From Pseudacidobacterium ailaaui (GTDB lineage: Bacteria > Acidobacteriota > Terriglobia > Terriglobales > Acidobacteriaceae), in NCBI RefSeq assembly GCF_000688455.1, contig NZ_JIAL01000001.1, forward strand, positions 1,209,001 to 1,273,000: a stretch of DNA of 64,000 bases. The letters run 5' to 3'. The stretch's first letter is position 1. Every line of letters begins with the position of its first letter. The notes under the pieces are model-generated. The model made no database searches and was not told where the DNA came from. It saw nothing but the letters and a program-made list of their open reading frames with translations. Positions 54,715 to 61,673 of the stretch are shown piece by piece. Position numbers and translations under genes: made by a program.

Positions 54715-55143
54715 TCAGCCGCGAACGGAACGGTGCCGGAAGACCGCCAGGACCGCCAGCAGCGTAATCACAGCGATGATGATCTGTGAGATCACGCAGT
54801 AAAGACACCACACCTGAAGGACCCGCGCCTCGATGCTGGTCAGATGCAACGAGTAAGCCAGCCCGACAATTGCCGCTGCCAGCGCAAGCCCGTAACGGCG
54901 CATCAGCGCAAGAAGCGCGATGACCGCATATCCGGCCATGCCGAAGGCCGCCACCGGGACACCGTGCACGACCGAATAGCGGCTGTGGTTGACAATCCCA
55001 CAGTCCCAGTGCGCATTGATGTCGCATGGCTGGACGTCTGTCGAATAGTGGACGCGGAGCGCCAGCGTGGAAACAGTGATTCCGACAAGGGCAAAAAGGA
55101 CGAGGAGGACGCGCATTTCTCTCAGTTTAGCTGGAAGTGCCAT
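54715..55143 (-). CDS. Vitamin K epoxide reductase (VKOR) homologue
   Basis: 142 residues with four or five helices. The conserved VKOR residues are visible: Cys pair region CDINAHWDCGIVNHSRYSVVHGVPVAAFGMAGY (with the Ser/Thr and GxP segments) and the active-site CLYC in the last helix (WCLYCVISQI). Bacterial VKORs reoxidise DsbA-like thioredoxins using quinone, replacing DsbB. No fused thioredoxin domain and no DsbA gene are adjacent. ATG 55143 is used; ATG 55116 is an alternative. The stop abuts the corC stop, convergent. Confidence 0.9.
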   Translation of the reverse strand: MALPAKLREMRVLLVLFALVGITVSTLALRVHYSTDVQPCDINAHWDCGIVNHSRYSVVHGVPVAAFGMAGYAVIALLALMRRYGLALAAAIVGLAYSLHLTSIEARVLQVWCLYCVISQIIIAVITLLAVLAVFRHRSVRG

Positions 55144-55256
55144 CTTTCAGAGATTCCCGGCCTCCGCGAGCGCTGCCTCGGCATTCCGGCACTCAGAGTG
55201 GGTGTAACCTTCTTCGATACTGCTTTTCCATAAAAATGTGCGTCATAGTAAACACT

Positions 55257-55853
55257 ATGAGGCCATTTGTGCTGCTTTTTCGCTCCTTTTTCTTCGTTTT
55301 CGGCGCAATCTTAGCCCTGGGCTTTTCAGGGGTCCCAGCCCATGCCCAGACCGACGTCGCCGTGAGCGGTTATGGGGCCTTCAGCGGAACGTCAGAAGGC
55401 AATGGGACTGTGCAAAGCCCTTCCAATGCAGCAGGCTTTTTGCTGGAACTGCGCCACATCTCCAATCCGCTGGTCGGATACGAGCTGAACTACTCCTGGA
55501 ACCGCGCCACCCAGAACTATAACGACATTGAAAGCATCCGGGCCAGCGCACACCAGGTGGGTGCAGACTGGATCGTGTCGTTTCCTGTCCTCATGCTCAA
55601 ACCGTTTGTGCTGGCTGGCGGCGGCCTGGTCTTCTTCCGCCCCGATGGAGACCAGCCGGACAGCCGGAGCGAGACCAAACCGGTCTTTGTCTATGGAGCA
55701 GGTGTGGACTGGACCGTGGTCCCGCACCTTGGGCTGCGCTTTCAGTATCGCGGGAACCTGTATCATGCCCCTGACCTGACGCACGCCTTCTCGTCTACTG
55801 GCGCATTCATGCACACCGCAGAGCCAATGATCGGGGCATATCTGCGGTTCTGA
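55257..55853 (+). CDS. Outer-membrane beta-barrel protein, porin-like
   Basis: 198 residues. Signal peptide RPFVLLFRSFFFVFGAILALGFSGVPAHAQ, then alternating hydrophobic beta strands (DVAVSGYGAFSG, AAGFLLELRHISNPLVGYELNYSWNRA, KPFVLAGGGLVFF, KPVFVYGAGVDWTVVPHLGLRFQYRGNLY) and a C-terminal F (MIGAYLRF), the pattern of an OmpA-like eight-strand barrel. No specific function can be given. ATG 55257 starts the signal peptide; ATG 55236 is possible. Confidence 0.8.
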   Translation: MRPFVLLFRSFFFVFGAILALGFSGVPAHAQTDVAVSGYGAFSGTSEGNGTVQSPSNAAGFLLELRHISNPLVGYELNYSWNRATQNYNDIESIRASAHQVGADWIVSFPVLMLKPFVLAGGGLVFFRPDGDQPDSRSETKPVFVYGAGVDWTVVPHLGLRFQYRGNLYHAPDLTHAFSSTGAFMHTAEPMIGAYLRF

Positions 55854-55994
55854 CCGCGATAGAATTTCAGTGGTTGCTTGGTCCTTGGTTTGTTATGCAG
55901 CCACATGGATATGCTGCACTCCAGATTGGACTACATTGGGTCTTTCTTCGGCGTAAAAATCATTCGCAGTACCCTCTTTCATACTTCGCTGCAC

Positions 55995-56111
55995 GACCCG
56001 ATGACTCTGGCCCTCCCTTATCTCCTCTTTTTGGTTGTGACGATGTTTGCCTGCTATTTCCCTGCCTTTCGTGCATCGCGCGTGGATCCCATGCAGACCC
56101 TTCGTCAGGAA
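55995..56111 (+). pseudogene. Remnant of an ADOP-type (FtsX/MacB-like) permease C-terminus
   Basis: DPMTLALPYLLFLVVTMFACYFPAFRASRVDPMQTLRQE matches the last helix and the A-x-R-A-S-R-V-D-P-M-x-x-L-R signature that ends MacB/ADOP permeases, which are expanded in Acidobacteria. A full-length permease is about 800 residues; here only about 40 codons are recognisable, upstream codons (SFFGVK) are only faintly similar, and the frame runs on into unrelated sequence to 56204. The rest of the 558-base interval 55854-56411 shows nothing else I can identify. Confidence 0.6.
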
Positions 56112-56411
56112 GAATGCACAGAAAGACAAAGCTTTTTTCTGTTCCTACGGCACAGAAATCGCCATCCGGGTCAGTCCGACTACACTGTCAACCGGGCCCT
56201 GTGATAGCATCGTCAATCTCTGAAGACGCCCGGTTTTTCCGGACGCCTGCTGGCCTATGGACATCATGGACGGCAGATACGGTCCTCTGACGCCTTTCAC
56301 GACGCCAACAGCATGTCCCTGCCTCATCCACTCCCGCGCATCGCCGCGGACACATCATCATGCACTTTTCCAGTACATCGCCCTCAGCCTTTCAATACAA
56401 GGAGTCTGCTT

Positions 56412-58529
56412 ATGAAGACCTATTCGGGAAGTGAGATCCGCAACGTAGCTGTAGTGGGGCATGCGCACAGCGGAAAGACCACGCTCGTCTCCGCTCTGCT
56501 GCATGCCGCAAATATGACGTCCTCTCCGGAACCCGTAACTGCTTATGACGAAGAAGAAGCCGCCCGTGGCACCACCATGCTGAATGCCGTGGCCTTTGCC
56601 GAGTGGAGTGGCGTGAAGATCAACTTTATAGATACTCCTGGTTTTCATATGTTTGTGCATGAAGCGCGGTGCGCCATGCTTCCTGTGGAATCAGCGCTCG
56701 TCGTGGTGAATGCGGCCAATGGTCCTGAGGCCATCACGGACCGCGTATGGAGCTATGCCGATGAATTCAATCTTCCGCGTGTGGCTGTGATCAACCAGAT
56801 GGACCATCCGCGTGCCGAGTGGCAGAAGTCACTTGAAGCCATGCGCGAACGCTATGGACGACATCTTGTTCCTGTGCAACTGCCTGTTGTGGACTCTGAA
56901 GGATTTCGCGGAATTGTAGACCTGGTAACCATGGAGGCATTTCTCTATCAGCCAAACGGCGACGGACACGGCAGGATTGCCGACATTCCGCCCACCATGG
57001 CACAGCAAGCACAGAAGGCACACGAGGCCCTGGTGGAACTGGTGGCCGAGGGCAAAGATGAATTGATGGAAGAGTTCTTTGCCGAGGGCACGATTCCTGA
57101 ACAGCACCTGATTACCGCACTGCACGAGGCCATTCGCGAAGACCGCATCTTCCCCGTACTCTTTGCCAGCGGAGGAACGAACGTTGCTACAGACCATCTG
57201 CTGGATTTCCTGAAGGTCTATGCGCCCGCCCCGATTGAGCGCGAGCCGGTGGCCGCGCGCGCCGTCCTGCAGGCCGTGGCTGCGCACGGGAATGGAAGCG
57301 TGAGCGAGAATAATCCGGAAATTGTGATGCGGCACATGAAGGATGATGAGCCACTGGCACTCTATATCTACAAGACCATGAGCGATCCCTTTGCAGGCCG
57401 CATTTCCTTCTTCAAGGTCTTCTCCGGACACCTCAGGAACGATGCGGTTGTCATGAACTATTCACGCAAGGGGACGGAAAAGTTTTCGCACCTTTCCATC
57501 ATGCAGGGACGCACGCTTGTTCCCGTAGGGGAACTGCACGCCGGCGACCTGGGCGCCGTGGCCAAGCTGAAAGACACTTTCACCGGAGACACTCTGGGAG
57601 AAAAAGGACACGAAATTTTTCTGGATCCGGTAGGCCTGCCCGAACCAGCCATGACCTACGCCATTGAGCCGAAAACACGCGCCGATGAAGACAAACTCGC
57701 ACCCGCCATGCACAAGCTGATGGAAGAGGACCTTCTGGTGCGCTTCTACCGTGATCCGCAAACGAGCGAGTTTTTGATTGCCGGGGCCGGACAACCACAT
57801 ATCGAAGCGCTGGTTTCCAAACTACGCAAGCGTTACCACACGGAGGTGACACTGAAGTCTCCCAAGGTGCCGTATCGAGAGACCATCCGCGGACGCGCCG
57901 AGGCACAGGGACGACACAAGAAACAAACCGGCGGCCATGGCCAGTATGGTGATTGCAAAATCCGGATGGAGCCGCTGCCCCGCGGTGCCGGATTTGAATT
58001 TGTCAATGACATCTTCGGCGGGGCCATTCCGCGTCAGTTTATCCCGGCCGTAGAAAAGGGGATCCAGGAGGCAGCTGCGCGCGGATATTTGGCAGGCTAT
58101 CCCGTGGTGGACTTCAAGGTGACGCTCTGCGATGGCAGCTATCACGAAGTGGACTCCAACGAACTCTCCTTCAAGCTGGCCGGAAGACTTGCCTTCCGCA
58201 AATGCATGGAGCAGGCAAAGCCCGTGCTGCTGGAGCCGATCATGCGCGTGGAAATTGAGGCACCAGAATCCTGCGCAGGTACCCTCATGGGCGACCTGAA
58301 CCAGCGGCGCGGCCGCGTGCAGGGAATGGAAGGCCGAGGCCCCACAACCGTGATCCGCGCCGAAGTGCCGATGGCAGAGATGTTGACCTACGGCCAGAGT
58401 CTGACTTCCATGACCCAGGGGCAGGGCACCTTCCATATGGAAATGGACCACTACGACATCGTGCCGCAACCGCTTGCGGACAAGATCATCGCGAATGCCA
58501 AAAGACCGCAGGAGGAGGCCGAAGAGTAA
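56412..58529 (+). CDS. Elongation factor G paralogue (EF-G2-like) with altered GTPase site
   Basis: 705 residues with all EF-G domains: G domain (about 1-290), domain II (YIYKTMSDPFAGRISFFKVFSGHL), III (EDLLVRFYRDPQTSEFLIAGAGQPHIE), IV (GRHKKQTGGHGQYGDCKIRMEPLPRGAGFEFVNDIFGGAIPRQFIPAVEKGI) and V (IMRVEIEAPESCAGTLMGDLNQRRGRVQGM). G1 is GHAHSGKT (residues 16-23), G2 RGTTM rather than RGITI, G3 DTPGF (74-78) where canonical EF-G has DTPGH, and G4 NQMD rather than NKMD. This marks a divergent paralogue, not the housekeeping fusA. Related copies are called EF-G2 or EF-G-like; their role is unclear. ATG 56412 has AAGGAG eight bases upstream. Confidence 0.9.
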   Translation: MKTYSGSEIRNVAVVGHAHSGKTTLVSALLHAANMTSSPEPVTAYDEEEAARGTTMLNAVAFAEWSGVKINFIDTPGFHMFVHEARCAMLPVESALVVVNAANGPEAITDRVWSYADEFNLPRVAVINQMDHPRAEWQKSLEAMRERYGRHLVPVQLPVVDSEGFRGIVDLVTMEAFLYQPNGDGHGRIADIPPTMAQQAQKAHEALVELVAEGKDELMEEFFAEGTIPEQHLITALHEAIREDRIFPVLFASGGTNVATDHLLDFLKVYAPAPIEREPVAARAVLQAVAAHGNGSVSENNPEIVMRHMKDDEPLALYIYKTMSDPFAGRISFFKVFSGHLRNDAVVMNYSRKGTEKFSHLSIMQGRTLVPVGELHAGDLGAVAKLKDTFTGDTLGEKGHEIFLDPVGLPEPAMTYAIEPKTRADEDKLAPAMHKLMEEDLLVRFYRDPQTSEFLIAGAGQPHIEALVSKLRKRYHTEVTLKSPKVPYRETIRGRAEAQGRHKKQTGGHGQYGDCKIRMEPLPRGAGFEFVNDIFGGAIPRQFIPAVEKGIQEAAARGYLAGYPVVDFKVTLCDGSYHEVDSNELSFKLAGRLAFRKCMEQAKPVLLEPIMRVEIEAPESCAGTLMGDLNQRRGRVQGMEGRGPTTVIRAEVPMAEMLTYGQSLTSMTQGQGTFHMEMDHYDIVPQPLADKIIANAKRPQEEAEE

Positions 58530-58667
58530 ACGCGCTGTGCAGGCCCATCCTTCCTGGCCCGAAGTCAAATTGCCTGCCCAGAAGGACGGGCCGCCGTGTC
58601 CGCGCCCGCTCCGCCCCGAGCATGGATGTACTATCATCACTTCATAAATCGTTTTTCTGGAGCATGA

Positions 58668-60236
58668 GTGCGCAAGCTGCGTTGTGTTCTCTCCTCGATC
58701 GTTCTGGCTGGTTTTCTTCCTGGCGCCTTGGCCCAGCGCGAAATTACCGCAGATTTGTCCCATATCACGGGCCCACATACAAAAGTGCCGCTCATGGTCG
58801 TCGGCGCCGGACGCGCAAATGAAGGGCTGCGCGCAGACTGGCAGGAGCAACTGGCCGACGTGCAGCAGAACATCGGGTTTCGCTACATCCGGATGCACGG
58901 GCTGCTCTGCGATGACATGGGCGTCTATTCGGAAGACAAGGATGGCCGTCCAATGTACAACTTTCAGTACATTGACGCGCTTTACGATGCGCTGCTGCGG
59001 CTGAAGATCCGGCCCTTTGTCGAGATCGGCTTTACTCCCTCCAAGCTGGCCAGCGGCCCTGAAACCATCTTCTGGTGGAAAGGCAATACAACCCCACCCA
59101 AAGACCCGGTACGGTGGGCCGCATTGATCCGCGCCCTCGTAGCACACTGGCGTGAACGCTATGGCGAGAACGAGATCCAGACCTGGTACTACGAAATTTG
59201 GAATGAGCCCGACCTGACCGGCTTCTTCCACGGCACACTTGAACAATATCTAAGCCTCTACAAGACCACGGCTGAGGCCATCAAGGCCGAGTGTCCCAGC
59301 TGTCGCGTAGGCGGACCCGCCTCGGCCATGCCCTTCCGCTATGAGCAGGAACTGGTGAAGTATTGTGCAGCCAATCATGTCCCCATCGATTTTGTTTCTT
59401 CGCACGCCTATGGCGTAAAGCAGGGCTATCTCGATGAGAACGGGAATGCAGGCACAGTGCTCGATCCTTCGCCGGACGCAGTCAGTGGGCGCATGCAGGA
59501 ATCACGTGAGCTGTTGCAACACTCCCCACTGCCGAAGCTGCAGCTGCACTTTACGGAATGGAGTTCAGCCTATACGCCCAGCGACCCGATACATGACCAG
59601 TATCATCAGGCCAGTTTTATCCTGGACAAAATCAAACGTGCCTCGCCTTACGTGGATTCCATGTCCTACTGGACCTTCACGGATATTTTTGAAGAGGCCG
59701 GGCCGCGCTTCACCCCCTTTCACGGCGGTTTCGGCCTAATCAACGATCAGGGAATCCACAAGCCGTCCTTTTATGCCTATGAATATCTGGCGCGCCTCGG
59801 CGATGAAGACGTCTCCGACACTGACCCGCAGTCCTGGGTAACCAAGTCTGGCGACAAACAAGTGCAGGCTCTCTTCTGGGACTACTCGCCCGAGGTCCCC
59901 CCACAAGGCGAGAATGATCAGACCTATTACAAAAAAGGGTTACCCGCGCGCGACAAGGGCACGGTGCATCTTGTGCTCCAGCACCTGCCGGATGGCCGCT
60001 ACGCGCGCCAGATCTATCGCATCGGGTATGGCATGAACGATGCGTACAGCGATTATCTGGCGCTGGGTGCACCGTCTCAGCTGACTCCGGCGCAGGTGCG
60101 TTTCCTCAAAGAGAAGGACAGCGGCGCCCCTGTCATGGAGGACCTTATCACAGTTACTGACGGCAGCTATACCGCAGATTTTCCCATGCGCACGAACGAT
60201 GTCTATCTTGTGGTACTCAGCAGAGTTTCTGAGTGA
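58668..60236 (+). CDS. Secreted glycoside hydrolase family 39 enzyme (beta-xylosidase type)
   Basis: 522 residues. GTG start after TGGAG. Signal peptide RKLRCVLSSIVLAGFLPGALAQ. GH39 barrel: GFRYIRMHGLLCDDMGVYSEDKDGRPMYNFQYIDALYDALLRLKIRPFVEIGFTP, acid/base E180 in WYYEIWNEPDLTGFF, VDFVSSHAYG-like DFVSSHAYGVKQGY, and nucleophile E297 in LHFTEWSSAYTPSDPIHDQYHQA. A beta domain with the GTVHLVLQHLPDGRYARQIYRIGYGMNDAYSDYLALG block follows. It likely releases xylose from xylo-oligosaccharides. Confidence 0.91.
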   Translation: MRKLRCVLSSIVLAGFLPGALAQREITADLSHITGPHTKVPLMVVGAGRANEGLRADWQEQLADVQQNIGFRYIRMHGLLCDDMGVYSEDKDGRPMYNFQYIDALYDALLRLKIRPFVEIGFTPSKLASGPETIFWWKGNTTPPKDPVRWAALIRALVAHWRERYGENEIQTWYYEIWNEPDLTGFFHGTLEQYLSLYKTTAEAIKAECPSCRVGGPASAMPFRYEQELVKYCAANHVPIDFVSSHAYGVKQGYLDENGNAGTVLDPSPDAVSGRMQESRELLQHSPLPKLQLHFTEWSSAYTPSDPIHDQYHQASFILDKIKRASPYVDSMSYWTFTDIFEEAGPRFTPFHGGFGLINDQGIHKPSFYAYEYLARLGDEDVSDTDPQSWVTKSGDKQVQALFWDYSPEVPPQGENDQTYYKKGLPARDKGTVHLVLQHLPDGRYARQIYRIGYGMNDAYSDYLALGAPSQLTPAQVRFLKEKDSGAPVMEDLITVTDGSYTADFPMRTNDVYLVVLSRVSE

Positions 60237-60290
60237 TGGTCCCCCTCTGTTTCTCCTGCTTACGCTGCGGACTGGAGGGCAGGCCCGGCC

Positions 60291-61226
60291 TTATCTGCCG
60301 TGCTCTTCCAGATACTTTTCCACCTCTAACGCAGCCATGCAGCCGGTCCCGGCAGCGGTTATGGCCTGACGGTAGCGGCGGTCCTGGACGTCTCCGCAGG
60401 CATAGACGCCGGGGACACGGGTCAAAACGTAATTCTGTGTTTTGATGTAGCCGTCTTCATCCAGATCAAGCTGCCCGGCAAACATCTTTGCGTTTGGTTC
60501 ATGTCCGATGCCGAGAAACATTCCGCTCACATGCAGAATGCTTTCCTGGCCCGTGGCCGTGTTGCGTAGGCGCAGCCCTTTCACCTCTTTTTCTTCAACG
60601 CCAAGGACCTCTTCCACCACCGTATTGGTGACGAGCTGGATCTTGGGATGCGCCATGGCACGGTCCAGCATAATGCGCGAGGCGCGGAAGTGGTCACGAC
60701 GGTGAATGAGATAGACCTTGGTGGCAAAGCGCGTCAGGAAAAGCGCCTCTTCCATCGCCGAATCGCCCCCGCCGATGACAGCAATCTCTTTTCCTGAAAA
60801 AAAGAAGCCGTCACAGGTGGCGCAGGAGCTGACACCGTGCCCGATCAGGGCCTGCTCTGAAGGCAGCCCCAACCAGCGCGCCGAGGCACCGCTCGCGATG
60901 ATCAGCGTACGCGTGTGCAGGGTCTCACTGCCGATGTTCAGCGCAAAGGGCCGCCTGGAAAGGTCGGCAGAAACCAGGTGTGCCATGCGGAACTCAGCGC
61001 CGAAGCGGGCCGCCTGCTGTTTCATGTTTTCAATCAGTTGCGGCCCCTGGATGCCTTCGGGGAACCCGGGGAAATTCTCCACCAGCGTGGTGATCGAGAG
61101 CTGCCCTCCAGGTTCGTGGCCCTCCAGCACGAGCGGTTTCAGGTTGGCGCGCGCCGTGTAGATGGCGGCCGTGAGTCCGGAGCAGCCGGAACCAAGAATG
61201 ACGGTATCGCGAATATTGTCAGACAT
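60291..61226 (-). CDS. trxB: Thioredoxin reductase (NADPH)
   Basis: 311 residues. FAD motif GSGCSGLTAAIYTARANLKPLVLEGHEPGGQL, redox disulfide CATC in SSCATCDGFFF, NADPH motif VIGGGDSAMEEALFLTRF, HRRDHFRAS, and C-terminal GVYACGDVQDRRYRQAITAAGTGCMAALEVEKYL. It passes electrons from NADPH to thioredoxin. ATG 61226 (SDNIRDTVILGSG) is the family start; the open frame extends to 61532 over an opposite-strand gene without similarity. Confidence 0.96.
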   Translation of the reverse strand: MSDNIRDTVILGSGCSGLTAAIYTARANLKPLVLEGHEPGGQLSITTLVENFPGFPEGIQGPQLIENMKQQAARFGAEFRMAHLVSADLSRRPFALNIGSETLHTRTLIIASGASARWLGLPSEQALIGHGVSSCATCDGFFFSGKEIAVIGGGDSAMEEALFLTRFATKVYLIHRRDHFRASRIMLDRAMAHPKIQLVTNTVVEEVLGVEEKEVKGLRLRNTATGQESILHVSGMFLGIGHEPNAKMFAGQLDLDEDGYIKTQNYVLTRVPGVYACGDVQDRRYRQAITAAGTGCMAALEVEKYLEEHGR

Positions 61227-61328
61227 AGTGGCAGTCAAATTTCGATTGTACCTGCTCCATCCAGAGCGGGTAGATGGTAGATGCACCAGTGCACAGAAAG
61301 ATGCCGGATGCCCGGCTAAGATAGCTGT

Positions 61329-61529
61329 ATGGCTCATCTGACCCTTGTGTACGGCTTGCGGCTCTTGCCCGCCGACGAAATTGCGGAAGTGGGCGAGGCC
61401 CCGATCCAACTGAAAAATGGCAACACCGCGCGGGTGACCATGCACGTCCTTGAAGGCACGCGCGAGCAGATTGAGGCGCAACTGCGGCAGAGTTTGGACG
61501 CCTTCTTTGATTTCTTTCCGGAAATCTGA
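61329..61529 (+). CDS. Small protein of unknown function
   Basis: 66 residues with an ATG start and compact composition: AHLTLVYGLRLLPADEIAEVG, a short beta region, then a helix-rich end GTREQIEAQLRQSLDAFFDFFPEI. No signal peptide, membrane helix or known motif. It is divergent from trxB with 102 bases between the start codons. I do not recognise it; codon third-position use is consistent with coding, which is why I list it. Confidence 0.55.
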   Translation: MAHLTLVYGLRLLPADEIAEVGEAPIQLKNGNTARVTMHVLEGTREQIEAQLRQSLDAFFDFFPEI

Positions 61530-61673
61530 CAAGACGACCGGTTGTCAAAGGAAAATCACGATTTTGTTTTCATTTTGGGAACAGATGAAGGCACAGTCCC
61601 AAAGTGAAAACCTAGACCACGGAGCGCGCACTTTTCTCCTCAAGTCTCTGCCTCCCTGTGGCGGAATGGAAGC

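Noticed and set aside
57822-59246. A 474-codon open frame on the minus strand across EF-G and GH39
   Set aside because: It is antisense to two clearly coding genes, its translation resembles no family, and it crosses the intergenic region; a by-product of GC-rich codon use.
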